Below are positions 33,241 through 45,064 of a stretch of 64,000 nt of DNA, piece by piece. Both the position numbers and the translations under genes were made by a program. Numbering within the stretch: position 1 is the first letter of the stretch; the number at the start of each line of letters is the position of its first letter. Below the pieces are notes generated by a model. The model was given only the letters and a program-made list of their open reading frames with translations. It had not been told where the DNA came from and searched no databases. This stretch comes from Anthoceros angustus (lineage: Eukaryota; Streptophyta; Anthocerotopsida; Anthocerotales; Anthocerotaceae). The stretch is from positions 1-64,000 of the forward strand of contig MU008209.1 of assembly GCA_010909165.1 (NCBI GenBank). The letters are read 5' to 3'.

Positions 33241-34470
33241 GTTTTTGTTTCCGCATATAACATCGTAGGCATAGTCGGTAACTTTCGGTAGGGAGCTTAG
33301 TTGGTCCTTTTCACTTCGCCCCTTAGGGTCCATGTTGGTTGCCCTCTACTGGATGGGCTTCTCCTATCATCTTTTTCCCCTAAATAAAACTGTAATGCAT
33401 CCAAGCACAATACAAGATTGAATTATCACATTCATCCAGATTGAATTATTACATTCATTCATATTTACATCGTAAGAGATTAAAATGGTCACATTCATTT
33501 AAGATTAAATTATCATATCCATTCAAACATGGTATGAGATTGAAATTACCACATCCATCCAAACATGGTAGGAGATTAAGATTATCACATCCATCCAAAT
33601 ACCATATGTAATTGAAATTATTATTTGTGAACCGTCCAATCCGAATACAAGAGATAATGAGCCCAATTAATTCATAGCAACCTAAACCATCCCGTGAACA
33701 AGATTACAAAATCTATAGCTCCAAACTCTATTGCTCGCTTTGCTTGCAACTCTGCTAACCGTACAACAAACTAGTTTTAAGTAAAACCTATCATTAAACT
33801 CTACTATTATAATATTTTAAAATTTTAAATAATTCTTCACAATTAAAGAGTTAATATGGACAACTCCTAAATGGAAGCTCTTGAAGCCATATGCTCCCAA
33901 TTAGGAGCTAATCAACAGCATATCCATAAATCCAGGAAAATTTGGTCGACTAATACAAGCCTATATGCAAGGTTTTCATTTGAACACTGACTCATTGCCA
34001 AATGTGTGTTTGGCAGAACTAAAAGGGCGATGCACGAACTTAGTGGTTTTTCATTTTTGGTCAGTAAAGAATATTTTTTAAAAGAAGAAATAAAAAAATA
34101 AAATGATACAGAAGAGCTCTCCACACAAACTATCATTGATGGGTCCAAGAATCAGAACAAAGACCCTAAACCTAAACATAAACAAGGAGGAGTGAAAGTG
34201 AAAATGCTCATGTGACTTGGACTACACTCATACGGGTTAGTATCCCGTACACAAATCATTTCAAGTACTCTTGCTTCTTTGCAGGCACAGACAAGCACAC
34301 ATGGTAGCCTCATACAGCTTCTCATCTCATAGCTTTGAACCGGAATGCCCAGCAATTTTGTCAAGCACTAATGAGAAGACGGGGTGGCTCTATCAAAAGG
34401 CAAGGCACAGCAGATACAGTAGAGTAATCTCGTGCAGAGACCACACATGAGGAAGGCCAGCATCTTATAC
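33241..34470. other. AT-rich intergenic stretch with degenerate 36-44 bp repeats
   Basis: No gene seen. About 33,395-33,640 holds five or six degenerate units containing catccatccaaacatggtag, an agattgaaatta segment and a tcacatcc end. The remainder is AT-rich with short unrelated frames. Confidence 0.5.
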
Positions 34471-34740
34471 ATTTCGAGTCTAATCTAAAGCATCTATTAG
34501 CTACCCAACCGGGCTAGGAATGAATGGAAGATTGTGGAAGAATGGTTCCCCATCTCAACATTGATCCGCCCTACGAGACGCTTAAGCATGCGGTTGGGGA
34601 ACGCCACATTTAAGCACTGCTGAGGCGGATCAATCGGATGGGGAACTATTCTTCCACAATCTTTCTTTCATTCCCGGTAGTAACTATTACATTTCTTAAA
34701 TGTCTTAGATTAGAGTCGAAATCGCTCTAGCCGTATGTCA
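34470..34740. mobile_element. MITE-like hairpin element, second copy
   Basis: It starts tttcgagtctaatctaaagc and ends gattagagtcgaaatcg. It has inner arms gaagaatggttccccatctc / ggggaactattcttccac and gatccgcc / ggcggatc. It is the counterpart of the element at 9.85-10.13 kb, with more gaps in its second half. Confidence 0.65.
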
Positions 34741-35635
34741 CCCCAATTTACGGGCGAGCGCAGAAGGCACGGCGTGGCGGCTAGAAGATGCTGCACATGG
34801 ACAATCGGATGGCAAGGCACATCGTCGATCAACCGTTAGATTGTGGGCATGGAACCTGGCCCATCAAAGTCAACACTGATGCTATTAGCTTTGAAACGAA
34901 ACAGCAGTGACCAGACCAACCAGCAAGTACTCGATGAACAGCAAAACACAGGTGTACTCAGCCATGCTCTGCAGACCTTATTACATTCAACGTCATGCGA
35001 TTCTTATAGTGATCATAGCACATTTATCAAGTGCCTATTAATTAGAAAGGTAACGCAGAGCCTATGTCTTCAAGGTCCCTAGGTGTTGACTGCGAAGGGC
35101 AAGTTGCATTTCTCGGCGTAAGGCATCTAGCTTCAACAGCTCTATTTATGCAATAATGTCACGATTGATTGTTACCTCCTTTTGGTCACCATCAAGATCG
35201 AGTGTGTCAGAAGCTTGTGACGATTTACGATTGCGCAACGCGTTCACTTTTGTAGCTCTCAATTTCTCCACTCCTGGAGGACATCGTCTTTCTCGAGATG
35301 GGAGGAGCTATCTCCTCTCTTAGATACGTCAATAGCTCGATACAAAGTATGGCTCCACGAAGAGGCATCTGCTGCAAAGGGAATTGGAGCGATCTTGCAA
35401 TCCAGTTGTCTAGCTGGAGATTTGCGATCCTACTAGTTTCAAGTTCTCTTTGTTAGGGTGGTTCTTCATATCCTAGGCCAAATGGACACACATTTATAAG
35501 AACGCCGTGATTAAGCATCCTGAGCTTGGATCGGTACTCTTAGATGGGGTGCCTATAGGGAGTGGATGCCCTTGGTGCAAGTAGCTTAGGCATACCATCG
35601 TACAAGTTGTTAAGTACCAAGTCCCATGACGGAAA

Positions 35636-35775
35636 TCCGTCCTTAGTGGACTTAAATAAAATTCTTCTTCTTCTTCTATGACTCATGTCGTTTAGAAACG
35701 GGAAATCCGTCCTTAGTGGACTTAAATAAAATTCTTCTTCTTCTTCTATGACTCATATCGTTTAGAAACGTAGGC
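35636..35775. repeat. about 62-bp tandem repeat, two units
   Basis: Two units of ggaaatccgtccttagtgga followed by cttaaataaaattcttcttc and a ttctatgactcat end. They correspond to the three units at 8.70-8.91 kb in the other arm. Confidence 0.8.
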
Positions 35776-35999
35776 TCCTTGGTGAAGGATACAAACTTGG
35801 TTGCTTCTGCACACTTGGTCCAATGGGACAAGCTAGCGCTGATTCTCCTCCGTGGGATTGGCTGTTGTCGGAATTGATACGTCGCGCCCAGACTAGCTCC
35901 CAGCATGCCAAGTCCACGTTGAGCCCTTGATGGTTAGGAGCCCTCCTCCCTCAACGGTCCGCAGCAGCTAGGGAAGTAATCTTAAGTGTATTTCTCTAT

Positions 36000-36107
36000 A
36001 GCACTCAGCCCATGATGATCCAATGCAAAGTCTGCACCAGCCATCTTTTCTTGAGCACTCAGCCCATGATGATCCAATGCAAAGTCTGCACCAGCCATCT
36101 TTTCTTG
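36000..36107. repeat. 54-bp tandem duplication
   Basis: agcactcagcccatgatgat followed by ccaatgcaaagtctgcacca is repeated directly with a period of about 54 bp. The other arm has one unit (about 8440-8480). Confidence 0.85.
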
Positions 36108-36296
36108 CGGCCCGATCACCTTGTTTCTGTTGAGAGCAATCTCACGAAAACGGCTTAGGGCACCTTCAGAGAGGTTGGGATGAGGTTAGAGATATACAAA
36201 CAGACCAAATCCTCATGTCTTTTATGTTTATAATAAGGGATCTCGCGCTGAAGGCTACACATGAGGGAAGCCAGCGTGGCCATGTAAATTGGGACG

Positions 36297-37322
36297 ATGT
36301 GGTTACTCAAACCATCGAGAAACGTGCGTTGGCAGGACAACAAAGACAAATGCGCGTTCCGAGTAGTTTTCCATTTGACCGGCCAGTGGACATTCAACCT
36401 TGGAGAACCCACACAGCTGACAACCAACTCCGAAAGTATAATACCGCGCAGAGCGGTTGAGCAGAAATGGATTGATTTGTCGGGCGCCTTCCTGACGAAC
36501 TGGAGGAACTGGTCACTGTGCCCTTTTTCTCTTTCCATACTTTGGAAGAAATACACAAGCTTGCCGCGCCACTGTTCACGGATGATGATGCTTCGATGGT
36601 TCAAAATTCACAGCTGGTGGAATTGAAGCATCTTCTCTGGAGATGTGTTGAACGAACTGGCCAGCAGGATTGGGCCAAGGCTTCTAACCCTGCTGCTTTG
36701 AAGGATATTCGAAGGTGGCTTCAGCAACTTATGTTTGACGGGATGCAGGATATTTTTCACGTTCGCTTGTTGGGGATTGACGCTGACGGAGATGGCAGTG
36801 GGGACCTCCCACGGTGATCTCTTCTCTGGAGGATTTCGAGAGGATGAAGAAACGGCTCTCAAGCGGATGGATAGGGTGTGGGCTAAGTGGGATTACCCCC
36901 AGGGTCCCATTTCCCGACTCTGATTACCTGGAGGCTCAGCTGGTCAGCATTTCTTCGTGGGGCTGCTGCTTGACTGTCGTTCTGAGCTTTGAAGCTGAAG
37001 GAAGTCATCACGGATACACGGAGAAGAGCTCGAGATGACCTCTCTACTTTAGATATGCATTTGTGGCTCATAGAGCAGTTCACTGCTGTGCATTTTGTTT
37101 TACCTGGGGTGGAGACTCGTTGGAAGGCTTCCTTGGCCAGGATTTACACGATATAGGTGAGCAGGTGGCTGCCGGGACCCCTGATTTGCGTTGGCCAGGA
37201 GATTTTTGAATTGGGGTGCAGGTTCGTTTGGGCCTCAAGCATGGGTCTTTAACTCCCGAGCAGGTGAACTCATTCAAGACCAATCTGCAGGACTGTGTTC
37301 GCCGTGCTGAACAGGTGTAGGG
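36297..37322 (+). pseudogene. unrecognised protein, copy C
   Basis: It starts MWLLKPSRNVRWQDNKDK at 36,297. It then runs through QWTFNLGEPTQLTTN and RRAVEQKWIDLSGAFLT, shifts frame to HTLEEIHKLAAPLFTDDD, and continues through LLWRCVERTGQQDWAK to LLGIDADGDGSGDLPR. It goes on in other frames (DLFSGGFREDEETA, later LPGVETRWKA). The breaks differ from copies A and B, so the three copies together outline one ancestral protein. No family is recognised. Confidence 0.5.
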
Positions 37323-37733
37323 GCACAGCTCCAAGTCCGTTATATCCTGGAGTCAGGTGTTATGGTTGAAGGAGATGCAGTAATCGCTGTACCCATGGCT
37401 GCTTGCTCTTTCTTGTCTCTTTGTTTGCCTTCGGTTTCCACGCATGATTTCGGGTCTTGCCACCCCATATTTATGTAGAGACTTGACATGGAAATCAAGG
37501 AATTCCTTGAGTAGAGCAGAGTGACACAACCCAATATACAAGAGGTATGTACTTGATCCCATCAAACAATAGACCCTGACCAGAAAGTGTGTGATTAATC
37601 CCGCAAAGTGAAAAGCCTTGCACTCTAAGTCTCCTGAAGCTAATTTGTCCCTGAATAGCAGCAGTGAATGCAATGAACCTGGGTCATTTAGAGAATGCGA
37701 TGGCGATGTAAGAGGTAGAGAGATACATCCCTC

Positions 37734-38370
37734 TTGTACATGTTCATTACAATGCTTCGCCAACATACGGTTGGGACTTGCATCGCTCTACTGAAAGTGC
37801 ATTTCAACAGTTGCTCACGACATGCACCAGTTTGCAGACGGCTAGCCGGCATTTTGCAGACAGCCAGCCCTGGGTCTAGACAGCAGGGTAGGCGGACTCA
37901 TGTGCAGATCCTTGAAAGAGGGCTCGAGGCTGACATCCTGATTGGCCACACCTTGGTGTACATGTATGCTGAGTTGAGCACGGTGGAGGCACAGTGTGTG
38001 TTTGACCGGTTTCTGGATAGAGAGTTGCAATATGGCCAGCACTGCATGGGTATATATGAATCATCTGATTCTTAGCTATGGCCAGCAAGAGAGAGTGCCA
38101 AATGGCCATTTCCTATTTTGAGGAGATGAAACAACGTGGAGGTGAACCTGATGTGAAGACTTTCACATCGATATCCCTACGCGGCCTGCAGTCATGTGGG
38201 CTTGCGATTGGATCGGAATGCAGCTCGGCAGTATGTTAAAGCAACGACGTGAACTCAACAGGCTACTAGCTATGTGCTCATATCCAATATTTATTCACAT
38301 AGTGGCAGCTGGGAGGAAGCAAACATAATACACCATATGAGAAAATCTGTTGGTGCAAAGGCAATCAATC
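37734..38370 (+). pseudogene. PPR fragment C
   Basis: It reads ILERGLEADILIGHTLVYMY and then ISNIYSHSGSWEEANI in the plus strand, up to HHMRKSVGAKAI. There it enters the 27-bp minisatellite exactly as in fragment A. It is the inverted partner of 6.14-6.77 kb. Confidence 0.7.
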
Positions 38371-38645
38371 TTTCAGCCCGGTTGGGCAAACAATCTTTCA
38401 GCCCGGTTGGGCCAATAACAATCTTCAGCCCGGTTGGGCGAATAACAATCTTCAGCTCAATTGGGCAAATAACAATCTTTCAGCCCGGTTGGGCCAATAA
38501 CAATCTTCAGCCCGGTTGGGCCAATAACAATCTTCAGCTCAGTTGGGCAAATAACAATCTTTCAGCCCGGTTGGGCAAATAACAATCTTCAGCCCGGTTG
38601 GGCGAATAACAATCTTCAGCCCGGTTGGGCAAGTTTGTTTGAAGT
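38368..38645. repeat. 27-bp minisatellite, about ten units (inverted partner)
   Basis: Units aataacaatcttcagcccgg followed by ttgggc. The array ends gttgggcaagtttgtttgaa and is followed by a taaattagagtcgaaatcac segment, which matches the outer end of the MITE-like element. This supports the view that the array grew from that element. Confidence 0.85.
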
Positions 38646-38749
38646 CCTAAATTAGAGTCGAAATCACCCCAGTTCACCTGGGCACGCTGGTGTTCCCCTT
38701 GTGGGATTTTTATGATGCAACGGCGATCACCAAAACAGCCAGATTCGTC

Positions 38750-40200
38750 TACTTTCCTAACAGGAAGAGGTTTTTAATGAGTCCTAGTACAAGGAGGACA
38801 TCATAGATGTGTAAGGTGGATTCTTGTTTTAAACTGAGTTGGACTGATCCGTGTCCTTGTATAGTGTGTTTTGAGTCGTCACCTAGACTCACGTACTAAG
38901 GTGGATTTGTTGGGCTGATGTCTGTGAAGTATGCAAGGTGAGGGGTCATGTGTTGTGATGCCCCCAGAATCGATGTATCAGTCATGGTGGCCCCGAGCTG
39001 ACAAGCAGGAGGCTATGATGCAGGCTGATTGGAAGATGGAGGTGAGGGCTGCTGCTGATGAAGTTGTGTGGAGTATGCCTTGACATGCCTTGTCATAGTT
39101 AGGGCTAACCGCCTTGTGGGTCTCCGTGATAGGTTGTTTACTGCCAGCCGGAGGTGAGGGCTGCTGCTGATGAAGTTGTGTGGAGTATGCCTTGACATGC
39201 CTTGTCATAGTTAGGGCTAACCGCCTTGTGGGTCTCCGTGATAGGTTGTTTGCTGCCAGCCGCTTTCTGCATTCCTCATACGTGTGGCCAGGGATTTTAG
39301 AGTATCCGCACACGGGCTTCCAAGATGGGTTGTATTGACCTCTGCCTCTGGCCGGGAAGGTGCCTTAGCCTCTTTGAAATTGTCCACGTGTGTGTCCTCG
39401 CTATGAACCTTCTGCTGGTGAGGTATGCCCTTGAGGATGCTTCCCCTGCGAAGGGTATCGAGGAGTTTCCTTCTGGCCTCCTCAGTCAGCATTGCACTGA
39501 TGACCTTATTAACCGCGAGAATTTTAACCCCTTGCAAGGATTGTATTACAACTCACCTAGGATTCTGGCAGGGTGGAGAATAAGAGGGCTGCTGAGAGGT
39601 CCTCTCTCTCTGTGGCTTGGAATTTACTTGTCCAGCTCCTAAAGTTCATGGTATGATGATATACCCGATCACCTTCGAGTTCATTGTATGATGATGTACG
39701 TGGTCTCCTTCGCTCATTCGCAGCCCGAAGAAGTTTTTAATTGTGTGCACCGTGTGCATTATGTATGTAGATGCATATATGTTGTGGAGTTGCTTCCAGG
39801 CATCGGTGGTTGAGTCTATCTCCTCGATCTGCTGTACATTGTCTTTTCGCATAGATTATATGATGACGTTTTTGGCTTGTTGGTTCCCACTCGTCCTCTT
39901 ATTGCTGAGTGGTGTTTTGGCCGGGTCTAGATATGAGAATTGGTGGAGTGCCAAGTGAACCCGAAGCAAGATGTGTAGCCCCTAATCATGGTGAATTGGA
40001 AGTTATGGAACAGCTGCTTGTCGTGGTCCCCTTCGCCCATTCGCAGCCCGAAGAAGTTTTTAATTGTGTGCACCATATGCATTATGTATGTAGATGCATA
40101 TATGTCATGGAGTTGCTTCCAGGCATCGGTGGTTGAGTCTATCTCCTCGATCTGCTGTACATTGTCTTTTCGCATAGATTGTATGTTTTTGGCTTGTTAG
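38750..40200 (-). mobile_element. Ty1/copia gag-protease fragment with tandem duplications
   Basis: Minus-strand frames give a gag piece (DNVQQIEEIDSTTDAWKQLH, then NFFGLRMSEGDH), VISAMLTEEARRK and a CCHC knuckle start (CGYSKIPGHTYEECRKR). Family knowledge: this order (gag helices, then CCHC, then protease) is that of Ty1/copia gag-pol. A 112-bp unit (39,040 and 39,152) and a unit of about 320 bp (39,720 and 40,040) are tandemly duplicated, so the gag part appears twice. The protease-proximal GDDSKHTIQ segment is near 38,850-38,890. The fragment is degenerate. Confidence 0.7.
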
Positions 40201-40755
40201 TTCCACTCCTCCTTTTATTGCTGAATGGTGTTTTGGCCGGGTCTAGGTATGAGAACTGGTGGAGTGCCATGTGAACCCGAAGCAAGATGTGTAGCCCCTA
40301 ATCATGGTGAATTGGAAGTCATGGAACAGCTGCTTGGATGTAGACCTAAACATAGTCATTAGGATCTAGGTATCCTCTGAATTTTAATTCTTCCCCTCTC
40401 AATAACAGCACCGAACATGTACGTATCCAACCATAATGCAACAGATCTTCGCCGGCTTCCTTCAAGTGAGTCAGTTCTCTATGATTCCTTGAAAATTCCA
40501 ATTGAGAAGCGGCCCTATTGGCCTTGGCGAGGAGACGTCTTCTTCTCTGACTACCTAGCATGGCGCCTTGGCATGTGGTTGTCATGTTGCTGGATGTGGA
40601 TTAAGATCAAAGCTGGTGCTCTAATACCATGTAAATAAGCGAGAATTTTCGTAGATTATGTTTTTCGCTCTCAATGACTGTTGAGGCACAGCCACGTGTT
40701 TGTGAAACGTTGCGTCCGAGACCTAATCGTTCGGCGTATTAACGTTTGGTAGTAC
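40201..40755. repeat. non-coding inverted-repeat block
   Basis: It pairs with 4260-4800 in reverse. Short frames on both strands are shared (LKEAGEDLLHYGW on the minus strand) but are not recognised. Homology stops at aacgtttggta (about 40,750), where an extra segment begins. Confidence 0.5.
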
Positions 40756-40759
40756 TAGA

Positions 40760-41010
40760 GTTATTAGCTTAACATCAATCCTAGTCAAGCTAATCAGGAC
40801 GAGGATAATCCGTATCAGGATAATCTTGAAGACGATGTGAATCCAACAACGTTGGTGAAGGACATTGTTAGAGCTTGAGGTCAATAGTGCCCCTTTCCAT
40901 ATATCTTCAATGGATCCCGTTCCTGTTGTCAAGAGTCCTTCCCTATCAGCATGGAACAGGTGCGCCCACCTCGGATGGAGCAGCATAAGATGGTGAGCGA
41001 AAGAATTTCT
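40760..41010 (+). pseudogene. AT-hook protein fragment, copy 5
   Basis: The plus strand reads NQDEDNPYQDNLEDDVNPTT and then MEQVRPPRMEQHKM. These match the C-terminal third of the AT-hook family (NRYQDSIEDD, MEQVWPRRMEQHED in copy 1). No AT-hook remains. Confidence 0.65.
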
Positions 41011-41149
41011 AGTAGCCTGATGAGCAGGACAGTGGTGGTAAGTGCTTCAATTCCTGGCCATATTGCACTTGAAGACGCATCATCAATTCGGCATCCTATG
41101 AGCATGATTCGGTCCTTCACCACCTTCACTGGCATCCAATTGTTTCATA

Positions 41150-41610
41150 TGTTCCAGGTTTAACTTCACCTTGTTCCGTCTCCTTGAAGTATCAGCATCA
41201 TGTGGGCTTGGTGAATGTAGCTCGCGATCGGCAGTATTTCAAAGCAATGACAGAAACATCATGGAATTACCCCCTCTGTTAAGCTCCCCATGCAGGCTAC
41301 TTGTACGATGCAGTCAGAACGTTTTCTGCGAAGCATGCCCGCGGTTAGGCATGCATGACGCAGTGGCTTGCGAACTACGAGCAGAAAGCATGGGAACTTG
41401 GAGCAACATGAACCTCAACTGGCTGCTACCTATGTGCTCATGTATGCAGATGCAGCTATGCATGTCCAACATGTATACAGATGCTGGCAGGTGGAAGGAA
41501 GCAAACATGGCAGACCATATGAGGAAATCTGCTGGTGCTCAAAACAAGGCTGCATGGTCAGGACTGGCTTTCAACCAAGTTCAGCGGTGTTACACATATG
41601 AACATCAGGT
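41150..41610 (+). pseudogene. PPR E-region fragment, diverged
   Basis: Broken frames include SNMYTDAGRWKEANMADHMR followed by KSAGAQNKA. This is the E-region pattern seen as SNIYSHSGSWEEAN and HHMRKSAG in the 11.3-kb copy. The KP or PG box is not recognisable. It lies in the segment found only in the right arm, next to an AT-hook fragment. Confidence 0.55.
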
Positions 41611-42014
41611 CGACGACAAGTGGCTTCTTTCTCTGAAAAATGCTTTGCTCCTGCTGGAAGAGAAGATGAAGTCTTCTCCTTTGTCCTTGATCTGGCGGTC
41701 AAGATAGGTGCTCTTATTTTCCAGGGGTTTTTTGGTTGGTCGCTGTCTCTCGTGGAGCTGGCCACTTTCAGAAGCCTTCTTCGGCAGTGTGTCTGTGTTG
41801 CTGGGCAGAAGGAAGGGGCCAGTGCCCCGTTTTTGTCTGCCCTGGATGCCGTGCGCACTTGGCTGGGGAAACTCGGCTGATTTTCGTTAGTTAAGGGTCG
41901 CGGCTTACTGCTGGCTGCTAGCGAGTAAACATGAAGGAATGCGGAAAGAGAGCTCGTGCCCACGTCTTGGCCATACTGCCTCCTGTGCTGCACACGTGAC
42001 AAATACCCGTGACA
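41611..42014 (+). other. short open frame of unknown nature
   Basis: An 86-residue frame (41,620-41,880, SFSEKCFAPAGRED then VFSFVLDLAVKIGALIF) follows the PPR fragment. It has a hydrophobic middle and no recognised family. I would not call it a gene without transcripts. Confidence 0.25.
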
Positions 42015-42655
42015 GCATAGGATTTTTCATCATAAAAAATATAAAACACATCAAGGTTGCTCATCTCCTTTTATGCTCAAGTTATGGTCATAGGATGGCG
42101 AGTTCCGTGGACACATAATACCACATATTTATTAGGACTTTAAGATAAAATCCATGTGCGAAAAATGGGACAAGGAAGTTACAAATTCTATGTATGCCTA
42201 TGTATGGAATATGATTGGTACCTTTTGCGGCTATTCATATGTCTCCTCAATTGCATCTAGTCTCAAAGTCATAAAAATATGTAGGTAGTAAGGATGTATC
42301 CAAGGATTCTCCATTGCATGAGTATTACTTGCAAACAATTCATTTCTTTCGTCAGTACAACCAATTCTTATCAGCCCCACGATGCCAATCAGTGGCATCA
42401 ATAGTACCATTAGCAGCATCCATCAATAGTGCCATTAGCAGCATCCATCAATAATGTTATTAGCAACATCAAGTAATGATATTAGCACCATCATAATTAT
42501 CAACACCATCGATACCATGTCAGCAATCATAGCTAGGCATCATCGTAGCCACTATGTTAGGTAAAATATAAAGAGTATTAAAGAAAGCTTCAAGAAGAAG
42601 AGAGTATAACTACACTTCAAACTATGTACCTACCTAATATATAAACTTAAGGTCT

Positions 42656-43060
42656 ATCATTTCCTAGGGTTAAGTCCCCCAGGTTCCCTACCCCGTTCGG
42701 CTTCTACGACCGCTTGCTCCACTCCCCAATCCACAACCCCACTCGGCTTCTACGACTGCTCGCTCCACTCCCCAATCCACAACCCCACACTCGTTCAGCT
42801 ACCGCCCACTTGGTTGACTCCAAACATATAGACCATCACTCCTACTTATACCAATCCTCTACCTCACATATATAGACCTTTTAGTGGACATCCCATGTCC
42901 ATGGGCCAAGGAACATTGAGTTCCTGGACCCTTTATTATCTAATCTAATAAAACAAAAAAAAACCATAGGCCAAGGACGTTTCTTTTATAAATACCTTTG
43001 CCTACTGTCAACCTGACTTATTTTCACACCACACTTGACCCAAAAACAAAAAAAAACTAC
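42656..43060. repeat. intergenic stretch with about 52-bp tandem duplication
   Basis: cggcttctacgaccgcttgc followed by tccactccccaatccacaac occurs twice (about 42,700 and 42,752). No gene seen. Confidence 0.75.
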
Positions 43061-43740
43061 TTCAAGCACATTTCAACAGGGGTTTCCGAGTCTAAATCGT
43101 TTACAATACTTGTGCACCATATCTATGAATATAGGATTCATAAGTGTCTGAAATGTGGCAGGTGCATTAGTAAGTCCAAATGGCATGACTAAAAATTCAA
43201 AAGATCCATACCTTGTCCTACTTGTTGTTTTGTACTCATGACCCTCTGCGATTCTGATTTGATTGTATCCTGCCATCATAACTAGCTTGGTGAACTACTT
43301 GGCACCCTTCAACCTGTCATACATATCATCCATTCTTGGCAAGGGCTCTGTAATCCAGACACATCCTTAATCATCCATTCTTCTTGCGCGTAAACAATAC
43401 TGGCGCAGGAAAAGGAGATTTAGAGACTTTGATAAACAGGTTCGATAGTTATCGCTTGAGTTCCTATAGCTCATCTTCTGACAACCTATGTGGTGCTCTC
43501 GATGGAGGCGTACTACCTGGCTTCAATTCAATTTCATGATCCACTACTCTGCGAGATGGTAAAGGTGGCAATTCATCAGGTATCAAATCCTTAAAATCAT
43601 AGAAGGTAACTTGTATTTCTTTCGAGATGTCTGTCTTCTCTAAGGATTCTTTCTCAAGACCAACCTGAGTGGTTGCGATGTGACATGTTGCTGAGTTCGA
43701 CTGACTCCTCGCTATCTTGGGTCCCTCCAATGCATGATTG
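43061..43740 (-). mobile_element. Ty3/gypsy reverse-transcriptase fragment (dead)
   Basis: Minus-strand frames give the pre-RT segment LIPDELPPLPSRRVVDHEIE, then SKSPFPAPVLFTRKKNG, CLDYRAL, PLPRMDDMYDRLKGAK, a stop, [23 protein letters not shown] and [20 protein letters not shown]. This is the fingers/palm start of a Ty3/gypsy RT. The segment between CLDYRAL and PLPRMDD is deleted, and the YxDD active-site motif that should follow lies beyond the break. The plus-strand half from 43,741 on is not recognisable. Confidence 0.85.
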
Positions 43741-44540
43741 CGCTAATATGTTACGATGCACGATGGGGTTGGGTCCCTTCCAGATTGGATACATCCGACA
43801 AACCTTTGGTTTGATGCTATTGTATAGTGCATTGCACGATAATTTTTTGTTCTTGCTAACAAGATGCCTCCGATTGGTACCATGGCCTTCTTATCATGTC
43901 GTTACGGATAAGCAATTGTGGGTGGCTCACCATGTGTCCGAAGTTAATATTAAATACGTGTGGGGTGTTATATTAACTATCTGACATATATAAATTGTGA
44001 GACAGAGAAAATTGTCCCTGAGGTTTGCATTTATCTTGGCCCCTTGCTCCAAACCCTTCGATTCTCCCTTTTTAGTATACATGGACACATGATTGTTGTT
44101 TGCCGTAACAAAAGTCATTGTAGAAGAGGTCATTTGAAACTCACACGGTCTTCACTTACAAGCTCACAAAATTGTATTTGTACCACCATTACCCATTTGA
44201 AACTCACATGCTCTTCACTTACAAGCTCACAAAATTGTATTTGTACTACCATTACTCACCTCGTCCAACATGACTTTGTCATAATGTTATCTTTTAAAGT
44301 AACTATATTTAATATAAATATTTAATATTTATTTTTCTAGTCCTCAAATATGTACCACATGGTACGTACATCCCCTGTGCCACTCCCAACAAGTTGAAGA
44401 TCGTATAGGCATGTTGAAGATCATATAGACATTATCTTGGATAGTGAGAATAAGGAAAAGGTGGGTATATAGTAATGCTATTTATCACGGATGATGCAGG
44501 TAATCGTAACACTAAAAACAAAATGTTCCTTATGAATCAG
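43741..44540. repeat. intergenic, 63-bp tandem duplication
   Basis: catttgaaactcacacggtc followed by ttcacttacaagctcacaaa is repeated at about 44,131 and 44,194. No supported gene. Confidence 0.7.
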
Positions 44541-45060
44541 AACTTCTAACTGCTTGCCTGCCCCACCTCGCTGGAAACGGGGTGTTGCTTTCCAGTTTGT
44601 TTCTCATAGTAAATTCTAAATGTACTATCTAATATAGTAAATAGTAGAGTCGGTAACGCCAATTAATCTGCAAGTGGTATGTACTTGATCCCACCAAACA
44701 AAATAGACCCTGACCAGAAAATGTATGAATCCCGATAAGTGAAAAGCCTTGCACCCTAAGTCTCCTGAAGCTGATTTGTCCCTGAATAGCAGCGCAGCAG
44801 TGAATGCAATGAACCAGGGTCATTACACAATGTGATGGCGATCTAAGAGGTCCTCATTGGTATCTTGAGTGCTGTGATATTGCTCACAAAGGGGGAAATG
44901 AGTAGAGAGATACATACCTCTTGCACATGTTCATGACAATGCCTCGCTAATACACGGTTGAAAATAGGAGTTGCATCGCTTTACTGAAAGTGCGTTCAGT
45001 TTCCCACGACGTACACCGTTTCGCAGACGTGCAGAAATGCTGTCTGGGGGTGCCGTTTAT
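44541..45060. repeat. diverged copy of LTR end and PPR-associated block
   Basis: ctgccccacctcgctggaaa followed by cggggtgttgc resembles the LTR-like end. From about 44,660 to 45,030 the sequence matches 10.98-11.40 kb at lower identity than the other copies. It is thus the oldest copy in the window, and it sits right behind the RNR1 stop. Confidence 0.6.
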
Positions 45061-45064
45061 CAGG

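Larger units (their letters stand above)
34470..42655 (-). repeat. right arm of the large outer inverted repeat
   Basis: It is the reverse-order copy of 3.59-10.11 kb. Matching pairs include 35,676-35,906 with 8573-8758, 36,297-37,320 with 7210-8240, 37,734-38,640 with 5866-6765, 38,750-40,740 with 4260-5790, and 42,015-42,655 with 3590-4236. The piece 40,755-42,014 is present only here. Confidence 0.8.

Noticed and set aside
43741-43984. Plus-strand 103-residue frame beginning inside the gypsy RT fragment
   Set aside because: It overlaps the antisense of the pre-RT segment and has no homology of its own.
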